Shown here: piece by piece, positions 25,993 to 34,970 of the stretch
Position numbering within the stretch: position 1 is the first letter of the stretch
Layout: every line of letters starts with the position of its first letter
Notes under the pieces: generated by a model
What the model was told of the DNA's origin: nothing
The model's database searches: none
What the model saw: the letters and a program-made list of their open reading frames with translations, nothing else
Assembly (NCBI GenBank): GCA_025463135.1
Contig: JAOAPY010000043.1
Location: 17,356 to 81,355 of the forward strand
Length of the DNA stretch: 64,000 nt
Direction: 5' to 3'
Origin: Acidobacteriota bacterium
Lineage (GTDB): Bacteria > Acidobacteriota > Blastocatellia > Pyrinomonadales > Pyrinomonadaceae
Position numbers and translations under genes: made by a program

Positions 25993-27087
25993 ATGATCAA
26001 ACAAGTCTATTCCCGTCGACTCAAGAAAAACGTTTACCGGCTTGATACGCGGCTGACTCATGGGATCAGGTTTCGGAGATTCTTTCTGAAGCGTTCCGAC
26101 GCTGAGGCTGTCGCCTACAAGATCAAACACGACGCGACAACGCGACGTTTTGGATTATCCGTAGCCTTAGATCGCCCGATGATGTCCGAGCTGGCCGAGC
26201 GATACGCCGACGACATTCAGAACCCTCGCGAGCAACAGAGGGCAAAGCGAGTACTTGCGGATTTCTGCAAACTACTCACGCCTGGTCTCTGCGTTGATGA
26301 GGTTACGAAGGCTGATTGCAAGAGGTACATCGACAAGCGAATGCGAGATGACTTGAAGCCGCAATCAATCGATCGGGAACTAAGTATTGTTGTGGCTATG
26401 TTCAATCAAGCGGAGAACTACTTCCCTGCCCTGGACCAATGGCGACCGCCACGAATTCCCAGACCAAAGATCATCGACGGTCGGAGAGAAAGAACGTGGA
26501 GCGAACATGAAATCAAAGTGGTCCTGGGCGAGCTGTTTGCACCCAAGCGCGAGGATGAAAACGTGCAGTCAGCGATTGCCCGCAATAGGGTTGGCCGCAA
26601 AGTTCAGTTCTGTCTCTTGAATGGAGTGCGACATAGTGAGATGAATCTCATACCGAAGACGGGCATTGATTGGGAAGCTCGCCAGGTGCGAATCAGACAG
26701 GGCAAGACCGGCAACTACAAAATCATCGGTCCGCTTGGGCCAACTTCGATGGAAATTCTGCGCGAGTTCTACGACGCATCGAAAACAGATCTGGTGTTTT
26801 CACGTAGCGCCAACATCACGCCAAAGTTCTACCGGATTCTCCGAGAGGCTTGTGAACGCGCAGGCGTTCCATACGGCCGTGGCACGCGTGATGGCTTGGT
26901 CCTTCACGATGCCAGACACACCGCCACAACTCATCTGCTTGAAAGCAATGTCAGTCCTAAGACCGTTCAGGAGTGGATGGGCTGGTCCGACAAGGCTTTT
27001 GTTCTCTATTACTCGCACGCCAGTAAAGGATCCAGAGAACAAGCCGGGCAATCGCTGGAGAGGCTTGCAGGGCGGAAGACCGCATGA
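25993..27087 (+). CDS. Tyrosine recombinase / integrase
   Basis: The protein has 364 aa. The catalytic set is visible: R213 (GVRHSE), K238 region (QGKTGN), H305 and R308 (HDARH), a WMGW segment at 328-331 and the nucleophile tyrosine at 339 or 340 (YYSHAS). The N-terminal SAM-like domain covers about 60-145. AAGGAGGAG precedes the ATG. It follows the excisionase-like gene closely. The nearest tRNA is tRNA-Leu at 31,650, about 4.6 kb away, with cargo genes between. It is complete, so the island could still be mobile if both att sites survive. Confidence 0.92.
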   Translation: MIKQVYSRRLKKNVYRLDTRLTHGIRFRRFFLKRSDAEAVAYKIKHDATTRRFGLSVALDRPMMSELAERYADDIQNPREQQRAKRVLADFCKLLTPGLCVDEVTKADCKRYIDKRMRDDLKPQSIDRELSIVVAMFNQAENYFPALDQWRPPRIPRPKIIDGRRERTWSEHEIKVVLGELFAPKREDENVQSAIARNRVGRKVQFCLLNGVRHSEMNLIPKTGIDWEARQVRIRQGKTGNYKIIGPLGPTSMEILREFYDASKTDLVFSRSANITPKFYRILREACERAGVPYGRGTRDGLVLHDARHTATTHLLESNVSPKTVQEWMGWSDKAFVLYYSHASKGSREQAGQSLERLAGRKTA

Positions 27088-27170
27088 GAATTGCGGGCGG
27101 ATAAGAGCGCGGCTCCAAACGCTTTCTCCGATAACAATCTTGGCCCGAGAGACAAAGGGAAACTCACAGT

Positions 27171-28502
27171 TCACCAATAGATTGCCACAAACTCTGAATC
27201 CAAGAATCGCTTTTCAGAAACGTCGGGCGAGGTGCTGTCAGCTAATCCCAATGAAGTAGGCTTTCCCGACAAATCCAGACCGGCATCTACAAGAGCGACA
27301 GCACGGTACTGTGCGATAACTATTCGGTCCAGCTCAAGGTTAAGACGGGCACTTAGGAATGTTGCGATCGAATCGAATGCGTTGCGTCTCTCTTCCAGAC
27401 TGCCAAAGGAATTGCATTGCTTCTCTGAGAGAAGGCCAGCTTGTGATAGTTCGTTGTCACTAATAGTTTGCCCCTGATGGTCTGCCAACAACTTGGCATA
27501 ACCGATCAGAGCATCGCGCATGAGCTTTTTGCGGTCAGTATTTTGCTCCGTCTTACTAGCGTTCACCATAGAAGCGAGCACAACCGAACCAAGGTTGTCT
27601 ACTTCCTTGCCCAATCCAGGTCTTATTAAGTCAAGAATGTGCGCAAGCTTTACCGGCGTCCATGAATTCTGAATGTCATTTTGCGCTAACCTACAAAGAA
27701 CCCTAAAACGAGCATTAGCAAATAAGATGCGCCGGACGTCTTTCCAGAAGAGTGTTTGATCTGCAACGCCAACCAAATACAGTGGACGCGTAGACAGTGC
27801 TTCGGTTTCTGATAGTGCTTTTAGTAGGTTCCGATGAACAATCCATTCTCGATCATCGAACTTCAAGACCATATAATCGACAGCCAAGCCTCTGAGCGGT
27901 ACGAGACCTACAAGTAATTTTTCGAGAACGCGCCCTACAGCTTTCGCTTGAGCTACATTCTTATTTTCAACTCCGAACATTTCGGGATTTGTTTCAATAA
28001 TTTCTAGAATAGCTGAAACCACTGAACTCACCCGAAAAATGTCTTCCGCTTCAAGTTGAACCTCAACTTCTAACAACTGCCCTCTCGCGAGTTTCGACGG
28101 ATCTACTATCCAACCTTCAGCTGCTAGTATTTCCCTCTGGTACATAAGGTCATTCAGACTATTCACTTTGGGCGGCCTCTGCTTTTCAGTGATCGGCCGC
28201 ATCGCGAATGAGTTCATTTCAAGTTCATAGAGTTCCTTAAAGGTGGTCTGTACGGTAGACTTTCGCAATACTTGAGAACCGAGTTCATAACTACCACCCG
28301 CACCCGCAACTTCCGCCTTCAAGGATGCTCGTTCGGTTTCGGTAAATTCCGTCGCCACAGGGCCTAGGCGGGACGCGATCAGACTAAATACGCTTATTTC
28401 GTCCAGGTAAACGAATTCGCGTAGCATCGCTTGCTGTCTCTTGGCTGCGTGCTTTCGCCGTCGTCGTCGTAGCCAAGCCCGGAAACCAGTAATCCAACTC
28501 AA
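27171..28502 (-). CDS. DUF6414-like protein
   Basis: The protein has 443 aa. After a basic N-terminus (RRRRRKHAAKRQQ) comes LREFVYLDEISVFSLIASR, which is the opening pattern I associate with DUF6414 proteins. The rest is mixed alpha/beta with no catalytic motif that I can name. The ATG overlaps the stop of the AAA+ gene by 4 nt, so the two are translated together. The gene is convergent with the integrase, with 83 nt between their ends. DUF6414 has no established function to my knowledge. A defence role together with the ATPase is inference from the location. Confidence 0.7.
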   Translation of the reverse strand: MSWITGFRAWLRRRRRKHAAKRQQAMLREFVYLDEISVFSLIASRLGPVATEFTETERASLKAEVAGAGGSYELGSQVLRKSTVQTTFKELYELEMNSFAMRPITEKQRPPKVNSLNDLMYQREILAAEGWIVDPSKLARGQLLEVEVQLEAEDIFRVSSVVSAILEIIETNPEMFGVENKNVAQAKAVGRVLEKLLVGLVPLRGLAVDYMVLKFDDREWIVHRNLLKALSETEALSTRPLYLVGVADQTLFWKDVRRILFANARFRVLCRLAQNDIQNSWTPVKLAHILDLIRPGLGKEVDNLGSVVLASMVNASKTEQNTDRKKLMRDALIGYAKLLADHQGQTISDNELSQAGLLSEKQCNSFGSLEERRNAFDSIATFLSARLNLELDRIVIAQYRAVALVDAGLDLSGKPTSLGLADSTSPDVSEKRFLDSEFVAIYW

Positions 28503-29731
28503 GTGAGATCACCTCCCAGCACTAGTAGACCTAGTCGGTTCCTATGAGCAGAAACCCGCTCAAAGCCGCCGACGTAATCCTCGGCAATAATCACCGAGCG
28601 GCTATCCTGAACGGCAAGAAGGGCTGCCTCGCTCCAGATTGCTGCGAGTTCTGCTGCCGACCAAGACTCCGTGTTTTGGGCGACTTGCCTATGAGGAAGA
28701 AATCCGTTGATCTTTAGATTGCGAGCTGACGTCTGAAGAATGGCTTCGCGGTCATTACAATTAGGCCAAGGGAAATTAACTTCCCAATCCAATCGACCCG
28801 GTCGTCGAAGAGCTGGATCTATGTCGTGCGGACGGTTGGTTGCAGCAATCACGATGACGTTGTCATTTGGAGTAAAGCCATCCATGAGTGTAAGGAGTTG
28901 AGCGACAACTCTCCGCGAGGCCTCGTGAGAGTCATCGTCACGTTTGCCCGCGACACTGTCAATTTCGTCGAAGAAGATAATCGCTCTACTTTGCTTAGCT
29001 GCATCAGCGAACAACATCCGGAGTATCTCTTCGCTCTGACCGTACCATTTGCTGAAAATCTCGGGACCACTTATCTCGTAAAATACCGCATCCGTGCAAT
29101 TCGCGATGATTCGTGCAAGCATTGTCTTCCCTGTTCCAGGCGGGCCTGTAAAAAGAACTCCTTTAATTGGCCGAGCACCAATTGTTGACAATTCACCCTT
29201 GTACTTAAGGGGTATCTCAATGAGTTCTCTAGCTCGATCAACCACTTGTTGAAGCCCGCCGAAATCTTCAAAAGATTCCCGCTTAGATTCAACCTGCGAC
29301 CTGAACCTAGCGATAGTAGACTCATCGACAGCCGGCAGGTCGACATACCTGATTGGGTCTTCCGCAAGAACTCGCAATATTCCAGAATCACGACACTCAA
29401 CAGTGTTACCCTCACGGTATGTGACATCGTTGCTTGTCGGAAGCATCTTCCAACGTCCATTGGCATCTACAACTGTATTATCCGGTCGCTTCACCTTAAC
29501 CACGCCGACCCACGTTTCCTCTGGCCATAGCTCATTCGGCGCTAACTCAATGTGGTTATCTTCGTGCCGAACGAGTACTACGGAACCGACATCAAACCCA
29601 TCGACTTGGCTGCCATGGGCCGTAGCATTTAGCCCATTGCGAAACTCTAAGTAGAGGATTTCACCATTGGGATCAATTGCTCGGACGCGCGCCACAGTGC
29701 TTGACGGGCTTATCTCTTCAAACGTGCTCAT
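28499..29731 (-). CDS. AAA+ ATPase, Cdc48/proteasomal-ATPase type
   Basis: The protein has 410 aa. The N-terminal 130 residues are beta-rich and may form OB-type folds. The AAA module has Walker A GPPGTGKT at 196-203, an aromatic pore loop KWYG at 228-231, Walker B FFDEID at 253-258, sensor AATN at 296-299 and arginine fingers RRPGR at 309-313. A single classical AAA ring with a C-terminal helical domain is expected, as in proteasomal ATPases and Cdc48. It has no protease domain and no membrane anchor, so it is not FtsH. It is coupled to the DUF6414-like gene and probably unfolds or remodels a target for it. Confidence 0.88.
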   Translation of the reverse strand: MSTFEEISPSSTVARVRAIDPNGEILYLEFRNGLNATAHGSQVDGFDVGSVVLVRHEDNHIELAPNELWPEETWVGVVKVKRPDNTVVDANGRWKMLPTSNDVTYREGNTVECRDSGILRVLAEDPIRYVDLPAVDESTIARFRSQVESKRESFEDFGGLQQVVDRARELIEIPLKYKGELSTIGARPIKGVLFTGPPGTGKTMLARIIANCTDAVFYEISGPEIFSKWYGQSEEILRMLFADAAKQSRAIIFFDEIDSVAGKRDDDSHEASRRVVAQLLTLMDGFTPNDNVIVIAATNRPHDIDPALRRPGRLDWEVNFPWPNCNDREAILQTSARNLKINGFLPHRQVAQNTESWSAAELAAIWSEAALLAVQDSRSVIIAEDYVGGFERVSAHRNRLGLLVLGGDLT

Positions 29732-29805
29732 GGTATTGATGTCTTATCGAGCGCAATTCAACCAGCCTATTCGCGAGTTCGGTGTCAGGGCTACGTCACC
29801 ATGAA

Positions 29806-30168
29806 TTACTGTGCACGGTGAGTTTTCCAAGTCTTAAGCTCAAAGAGTACCGCGCAATCGCCATCCTTATTCCAGATTGTTCTTCCTAATTTCCAATAGA
29901 ACGTATGCGTGCTGGTCGCTCTATCATTAGGAGTTGTCGTGTTTTGACCGTCCTTTGTGCGCAGGGCAAGCCAATCGCCCTTCTTAACCAACTTGGTAGG
30001 GAACCAGTAAATGTGCCGAAGCTCGTTTGATATATGACTGCTGTCGGTGTAGGTAGTGTCGCAAATCATGTAATACGAGAGGTCGTGAACGTCTTCAATC
30101 ACTTCTAACCAGACGACCTCCTCATCCAAATTACCTTTGTCCGCAATTGAATGGATCCTAATGTTCAC
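29806..30168 (-). CDS. Small beta-rich unknown protein
   Basis: The protein has 120 aa from GTG 30168, chosen because GGAGG lies eight bases upstream; an in-frame ATG at 30234 would add 22 residues without protein character. It is rich in Trp, Thr and Tyr, with the conserved-looking end FYWKLGRTIWNKDGDCAVLFE. This pattern resembles small lamin-tail-like or immunoglobulin-like proteins, but I am not sure. It lies upstream of the AAA+ gene on the same strand, 74 nt away, and may belong to the same unit. Confidence 0.65.
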   Translation of the reverse strand: MNIRIHSIADKGNLDEEVVWLEVIEDVHDLSYYMICDTTYTDSSHISNELRHIYWFPTKLVKKGDWLALRTKDGQNTTTPNDRATSTHTFYWKLGRTIWNKDGDCAVLFELKTWKTHRAQ

Positions 30169-30391
30169 CTTTACAACCTCCGTTTTGAAAGACTGATATA
30201 TCACACGCTCGCTGTGGATGCAACGCCGTTGCATGAGTGCAACGTGGGCTTCGCTCTTCGAAAAGGAATCCGCGCTTACCCGGATACTATGTCGAGCTGT
30301 TTGTTGATCTAAGCTAGTTCTTCTCGCTGAGATGGTTGGATCTCTGAAGCTTTGTGAAGTAACGAGTACTTGATCGACTTACTTCGATTCG

Positions 30392-31267
30392 ATGTATCCT
30401 CCAAGCGATGGATCGGGTTTGGATTTGATGAATGCCACTCATATGACTTTTCAACTCGGCGATAGGATTATTTCTGACCGACACCTTAAACTTGCGGGCC
30501 GTCTTTCGGTGTGTCGGAAGCATTACCAGAAAGCTGGCTTCTTGGATGACAATCAACCCGACAGTCCGCTAGCGCAGCATTTCCAATCGAGTCAAGATGC
30601 ACTTCGACGCGGGGCACTCGACATCGCCGAAGTGGAGATATTCAATTTGGCAGCAAAGTTGATGGAGCTTGGCCAGGTAGGAAAGTATGATCCCCAACTC
30701 TTAAGGCGATTCAAGCAGCGTCTAAGAACCCACAGGCTCGATGATTATCTGGGGGTTCAGTGCGAGATTGCCGTTGCTAGCCTTCTACTCGCGAAGAGAT
30801 TTCAGTTCACTTGTCCCGATCCTCCAGATTTTCAAATCAAAGTGGAGGGCTCAGAACAACCTGCATGTATTGAGTGCACGAGCGTTCATATTGAAACGGA
30901 TTCGGATAGAGAACTCATCTACAAAGTAGGCTCGGCGATTAACGCCAAAAAGAAAAAAGAATATTGCCGGGCAGACAGCGCCTTGGTCGTAGACATCACT
31001 AATGTCATGTATCACAGCCATAAGGCCGGATGGAACTTGAACCCCAATGCTATCAAGGAAAACTTTGCCGACCTCGCCTCGGATTCTGGATTTGGGGCAG
31101 TTTTGATTTTGTGCGAGGTTGGAAATCTTGAGAAGGGCCGCATGGAAACTCTATATTCGCGACTGGCCATCGAAAGCCCTTCAGTCGAATTGCAGACTGT
31201 ACTCGATCAGTGTTTCACCGACGGAGAATACTTTGTCACACAAGCGGTGTTCCCTCGAATCAGCTGA
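30392..31267 (+). CDS. Possible PD-(D/E)XK-type nuclease
   Basis: The protein has up to 291 aa. The middle has PPDFQI followed by ACIECTSVHI and a lysine-rich helix (INAKKKKEY), then ALVVDITN. An acidic residue, then E-x-T at the edge of a strand, is a known variant of the PD-(D/E)XK core, so a nuclease fold is plausible. There is no DNA-binding domain that I recognise. Later methionines at residues 13 and 18 are possible starts; no ribosome site decides. It is a single gene on the plus strand between the small beta-rich gene and the island edge. Confidence 0.6.
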   Translation: MYPPSDGSGLDLMNATHMTFQLGDRIISDRHLKLAGRLSVCRKHYQKAGFLDDNQPDSPLAQHFQSSQDALRRGALDIAEVEIFNLAAKLMELGQVGKYDPQLLRRFKQRLRTHRLDDYLGVQCEIAVASLLLAKRFQFTCPDPPDFQIKVEGSEQPACIECTSVHIETDSDRELIYKVGSAINAKKKKEYCRADSALVVDITNVMYHSHKAGWNLNPNAIKENFADLASDSGFGAVLILCEVGNLEKGRMETLYSRLAIESPSVELQTVLDQCFTDGEYFVTQAVFPRIS

Positions 31268-31649
31268 ACTTGCTAGTGTCACCGCCGGCACGCGCGGAAT
31301 GCCGTCACTCCTTCACTAATCGATTCGAGTCCTACAGCTTTAAGAAGCTGGGAGAGTCCCACTGGGGGACTCGAAATAAAAATTTAAGCGTTGGCGCTAA
31401 AGAGACTTAGAGGATCGGCAACTTTTGCGTGTCACAACTGAGTCACACGATTTTGGGTACGGAAAGCACACAATGCACGTAATGCTCTTAAAGCACGTGT
31501 TTGGGAACTCTTTTCGAGTCCCCCTGTCGGACTCGCATGCCAATCCAGAAAAGTCCGCACAAAATTCGCCCTGAAAGGTGACACAAATGGGCACTAAGCG
31601 GACACTAGATTGAAATTTATGCGATTTTGCTGAGGAAAATGAAGATTTA
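31268..31649. other. Island edge with tRNA-like fragments and hairpins
   Basis: This stretch of 382 bp has no gene that I can support. It contains GGGGGACTCGAA at 31364-31375, identical to 12 bases of the adjoining tRNA-Leu 3' half, and TTCGAGTCCCCC at 31513-31524, the same bases inverted. Each sits in a hairpin: GAGTCCC/GGGACTC at 31354-31372 and CGAGTCC/GGACTCG at 31515-31535. They may be scars of recombination at the tRNA or integrase-binding sites. Confidence 0.55.
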
Positions 31650-31734
31650 TGGTGCCGAAGGGGGGACTCGAACCCCCACGAGTTACCTCACACGCCCCTC
31701 AAACGTGCGCGTCTGCCAGTTCCGCCACTTCGGC
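31650..31734 (-). tRNA. tRNA-Leu (anticodon GAG)
   Basis: The minus strand gives an 85-nt class II tRNA with encoded CCA (31650-31652). The acceptor arms are GCCGAAG/CTTCGGC. The anticodon stem CACGT/GCGTG holds loop TTGAGGG with anticodon GAG. A variable arm follows, then the T arm GGGGGTTCGAGTCCCCC. Its 3' end faces the island to the left, as expected for an integration site. Confidence 0.93.
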
Positions 31735-31880
31735 TTAGGTTGTCAGATATCTATTGCAAGAGCCATCTACGAATCGACCTGAACTCTGGTGAGGAGTTGT
31801 ACTGCCTGCCTACCTTGATTTACTGCCTGCGACCATTAGCGATTGATACCGTTGCTACTTAGGCGATGTCTTAGGCGATG

Positions 31881-32324
31881 CTACTTAGGCGATGTCTTTG
31901 GCGATGCCTTGGGCGATGCCTTTGCTGCCGGGCTGGCCGCTGGAGTCGACGCCGGTTTCTTGTTGGCATCGGCCGCAACTGACGCTGTCGGAGAGGGCGA
32001 CGCTATGGTTGCCGGAATGGTTGCCGGAGCTACAGACGGCTTTGGCGACGGTGACGCCACCGGCACACTTTCCGACTGCAAAACTGAATGCGTGCCGTTT
32101 ACTCCCGGCAGCGACAGCGTCAAGGCAATCAACATAAATGCGATCGCAGCACCAATAGTGACCTTCGCCAAAATGTTTTGCGTGCCGCGCGGGCCAAACG
32201 CCGTGCTCGAGACGCTGCTCGTAAACAGAGCGCCGGCATCCGCCTTGCCCGGTTGCAGCAGTATTACAACGATAAGCACCGCACAGGAAAGGATAAACAA
32301 AGCGAATAAGGTATAAGCTAACAA
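31881..32324 (-). CDS. secG: Preprotein translocase subunit SecG
   Basis: The protein has 147 aa. Two membrane helices, LFALFILSCAVLIVVILL at about 6-23 and IGAAIAFMLIALTLSL at about 57-72, flank the cytosolic loop LQPGKADAGALFTSS and FGPRGTQNILAK, which is the SecG signature. The C-terminal 60 residues are a Ser/Pro/Ala/Lys tail ending in SPKASPKTSPK, longer than in most SecG. The start is TTG 32324 with AGGAGA upstream. It is the last gene of the gap-pgk-tpiA-secG order, which is common in bacteria. It assists SecYE-dependent export. Confidence 0.92.
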   Translation of the reverse strand: MLAYTLFALFILSCAVLIVVILLQPGKADAGALFTSSVSSTAFGPRGTQNILAKVTIGAAIAFMLIALTLSLPGVNGTHSVLQSESVPVASPSPKPSVAPATIPATIASPSPTASVAADANKKPASTPAASPAAKASPKASPKTSPK

Positions 32325-32515
32325 CTGATTCTCCTAAATGCCGGAAACTGGAAGCCGTGAACCGTAACAAGCCGATCCTAAGCGCTGTGAACGGTGAACG
32401 GGAAACCGTAGAAGCCGATCTCAAACCTAATGTCGTGCAAGCCGCTCAAAAATCTCGCTATTTCCGTTACCCGTATCCGGCTTGTCACCGTTTACGGTTT
32501 ACGGTTTATTGCTCG
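32325..32515. repeat. Heptamer-like arrays, inverted, between tpiA and secG
   Basis: Variants of CCGTGAA/CGGTGAACGG at 32353-32412 face TTTACGGTTTACGG at 32490-32507 on the other side, in inverted orientation, around a core of about 80 bp. The arrangement resembles the TTTGGTC/GACCAAA arrays elsewhere in this window. Confidence 0.5.
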
Positions 32516-33277
32516 TCACGATTCACGGTAATTCACTATCTGCGCGAAGCTGTCGGCTTTCAAGCTGGCGCCCCCAACGAGTGCCCCGTCGATGTCCTCC
32601 TGGGCCATCAACGCGCCAACGTTATCAGGCTTTACCGAACCACCGTAAAGTATTCTTAGAGCCTGGGCCGCGTCTCTAGAGTGCCCTTCCGCGAAAACGC
32701 GCCGGATAAACGCGTGCATTTCCTGCGCTTGCTCCGGCGTCGCTGTACGTCCCGTACCAATTGCCCAAACAGGCTCGTAGGCAACGATAATACGGTCGAG
32801 GTCTGAGGCTGTCAACCCGCTAAGTCCGCCAGTTAACTGGCCCTTAACCACGGCTTCGGCCGTTCCCTGGTCACGCTGTCCCAGGCTTTCGCCGACGCAC
32901 ATGATAGCTGTCAGGCCGGAAGAAATTGCCGCCTGGACCTTGCGCCGGACCATTGTGTCGGTCTCCGAATAATGTTGGCGGCGTTCGGAATGCCCAATAA
33001 TCACGTAGGCCGCTCCCACATCGCGCAGCATGAATGGCGCAATCTCTCCGGTGTGGGCACCCTCTTCAACTTCAGTGGAGCAGTTCTGTCCGGCGACCTT
33101 GATGTTCGAACCATCGAGTCGATCGACGACTGTTTTAAGGGCGGTAAAAACCGGAGCGATGATTACTTCGCAGTGATTGGCGTTGGCCACCAGCGGTTTT
33201 AGGGCAAGTGCCGTTTGCACCGATTCACCCACGGTCTTGTACATCTTCCAGTTACCAGCAATCACGGGCTTGCGCAT
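32516..33277 (-). CDS. tpiA: Triosephosphate isomerase
   Basis: The protein has 253 aa, the usual length. Family motifs are GNWKMYK at 6-12 with the catalytic lysine, IGHSERR with the catalytic histidine, [12 protein letters not shown] with the catalytic glutamate, and YGGSVKPDN for phosphate binding. It interconverts dihydroxyacetone phosphate and glyceraldehyde 3-phosphate. The gene is downstream of pgk with a spacer of about 255 bp that holds a dispersed inverted-repeat element. AAGGAT lies nine bases before the ATG. Confidence 0.97.
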   Translation of the reverse strand: MRKPVIAGNWKMYKTVGESVQTALALKPLVANANHCEVIIAPVFTALKTVVDRLDGSNIKVAGQNCSTEVEEGAHTGEIAPFMLRDVGAAYVIIGHSERRQHYSETDTMVRRKVQAAISSGLTAIMCVGESLGQRDQGTAEAVVKGQLTGGLSGLTASDLDRIIVAYEPVWAIGTGRTATPEQAQEMHAFIRRVFAEGHSRDAAQALRILYGGSVKPDNVGALMAQEDIDGALVGGASLKADSFAQIVNYRES

Positions 33278-33293
33278 AGTAGGAAATCCTTTT

Positions 33294-33533
33294 CGATCTT
33301 TGGTCTTTGGTCTTTGAGTTTTGAGTTTTGTCAGCAGGCGGTACTGACCTCACCGCTCTCAGTTTAGAAATCGCACTTGTGCGCCCCGTTATGCAAGAAA
33401 CACAAGAGGGACCGAAAATGCATCCTTCCCACTGCCTGGCGGACAAGTCCGCTTCCTAAACAAAATTCAAATCTCCACGCGTTCAAGAAACCAAAGATCA
33501 ACGACCCAAGATCAAAGACCTGAAATCTCAATT
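33294..33533. repeat. Composite repeat element between pgk and tpiA
   Basis: A run of TTTGGTC-type heptamers (33298-33330) and a reverse-complement run (33490-33530) flank an inverted-repeat element at 33362-33461. The ends of that element read GTTTAGAAATCGCACTTG and, reversed, GTTTAGGAAGCGGACTTG. Confidence 0.65.
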
Positions 33534-34745
33534 TCACTCTTTCTCGCTCAACGCATTGACACCTGGCAGCTCTTCTCCCGCCAGGAATTCGAGCGTGGCG
33601 CCGCCGCCGGTGGAAATGTGTGTGATGCGATCGGCGACGCCGGCTTTGGTCACCGCTGCTACCGAATCTCCCCCGCCCACAATCACAGTCGCGCCGCGAT
33701 CCGCCGCTTCAGCGACGGCGTGCGCAATGCCGATAGTCCCCTGATCAAAAGGCGGCTCCTCAAAGACGCCCATCGGCCCATTCCAAATGATGGTGCGCGC
33801 GTCGCGTAGCGCATTGGCAAAGTGCACCACCGTCTCCACGCCAATGTCCAGGCCCGCATGTCCGGCGTTGGTGAACTCGATGGGGATGGTCTTGGAGAGA
33901 ATCTGTTGTCCCTTGATTGGCTCGTAACTATCCACGACCTGATGATCAGTGGGCAAGAGCAAGTCGACCCCAGCGGCTTTTGCGCGCTGTTGGATTTGCG
34001 CCGCGGTGTCGAGCATCTCGTTTTCGACCAGCGATTTTCCCACCGTAAACCCTTCAGCCTTAAAAAAAGTGTAGGCCATCGCGCCGCCGATGAGCAGGCG
34101 ATCAACCTTCCGATCGATTAGAGCGTTAAGTACAGGAATCTTGTCGGACACTTTGGCGCCGCCGAGAATTGCGACGAACGGATGTTCGGGATTGTTGATA
34201 ACGCGCCCCAGATACTCGAGCTCCTTTTCCATCAAGAGCCCGGCTGCCGACTGCGAAACAAACTTTGTAATACCGACAGTTGAAGCATGAGCGCGATGCG
34301 CGGCGCCGAAAGCATCATTGACGTACAGATCGCAGAGGCTTGCCAGCTGTTGCGCGAACGTATCGTCGTTCTTTTCTTCTTCGGCATGAAAGCGCAGGTT
34401 CTCAAGCAGGCAGACATCCCCATCCTGCAAGGCCTTTACTTTTGCTTGCGCCGCGTCGCCAACACAATCCTCGGCGAAGGCGACCTGGCGACCAAGCAGT
34501 TCCGAAAGGTGCGCGGCTACCGGCCGCAAACTGTATTTATCGACGCGCTGTCCTTTGGGCCGGCCCAGATGCGACGCGAGAATAACTCGTGCGCCCTGTT
34601 CGATGGCATAGTTAATCGTAGGCACGGCGGCGCGAATGCGCGTGTCATCGTCAACCTTGCCATCATGTAACGGCACATTAAAATCCACGCGAATGAAAAC
34701 GCGTTGATGGTGAAGGTTGAGATCCTTAATTGAGAGTTTTTGCAT
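33534..34745 (-). CDS. pgk: Phosphoglycerate kinase
   Basis: The protein has 403 aa. Typical signatures are [10 protein letters not shown] near the N-terminus, [28 protein letters not shown] and the C-terminal nucleotide loop GGGDSVAAV followed by [11 protein letters not shown]. It makes ATP from 1,3-bisphosphoglycerate in glycolysis. It lies between gap and tpiA on the same strand, so the three probably form one unit despite spacers of about 225-255 bp. No clear Shine-Dalgarno precedes the ATG. Confidence 0.97.
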   Translation of the reverse strand: MQKLSIKDLNLHHQRVFIRVDFNVPLHDGKVDDDTRIRAAVPTINYAIEQGARVILASHLGRPKGQRVDKYSLRPVAAHLSELLGRQVAFAEDCVGDAAQAKVKALQDGDVCLLENLRFHAEEEKNDDTFAQQLASLCDLYVNDAFGAAHRAHASTVGITKFVSQSAAGLLMEKELEYLGRVINNPEHPFVAILGGAKVSDKIPVLNALIDRKVDRLLIGGAMAYTFFKAEGFTVGKSLVENEMLDTAAQIQQRAKAAGVDLLLPTDHQVVDSYEPIKGQQILSKTIPIEFTNAGHAGLDIGVETVVHFANALRDARTIIWNGPMGVFEEPPFDQGTIGIAHAVAEAADRGATVIVGGGDSVAAVTKAGVADRITHISTGGGATLEFLAGEELPGVNALSEKE

Positions 34746-34787
34746 TAGGACTTTTGTCTTTGGCTCTTCCGTTCTTGACGGCTCTCA

Positions 34788-34878
34788 GTTTAGAGAGCGC
34801 ACTTGTGCGCACGTCGCACGCAATATGTTATGCGGTATGGCATCCGCCGGTTGGCGGACAAGTCTGATGTTCTAAACG
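34788..34878. repeat. Inverted-repeat element between gap and pgk
   Basis: This 91-bp element has ends GTTTAGAGAGCGCACTTG and, reversed, GTTTAGAACATCAGACTTG. It is the same family as 33362-33461, 45418-45484 and 51604-51663. A short heptamer-like run (TTTTGTC, TTTGGC) lies on its left. Confidence 0.65.
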
Positions 34879-34970
34879 AAACAAAACCTCAAAACGATAA
34901 CAGCCCCAGCGCCAGACCCGGAACACAAGAACAAAGGCCAAATACCTGAGATCAAACCAAGCCCTGCCGT

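Noticed and set aside
28499..29731. FtsH protease
   Set aside because: There are no membrane helices and no HExxH zinc site; the N-terminus is OB-like.
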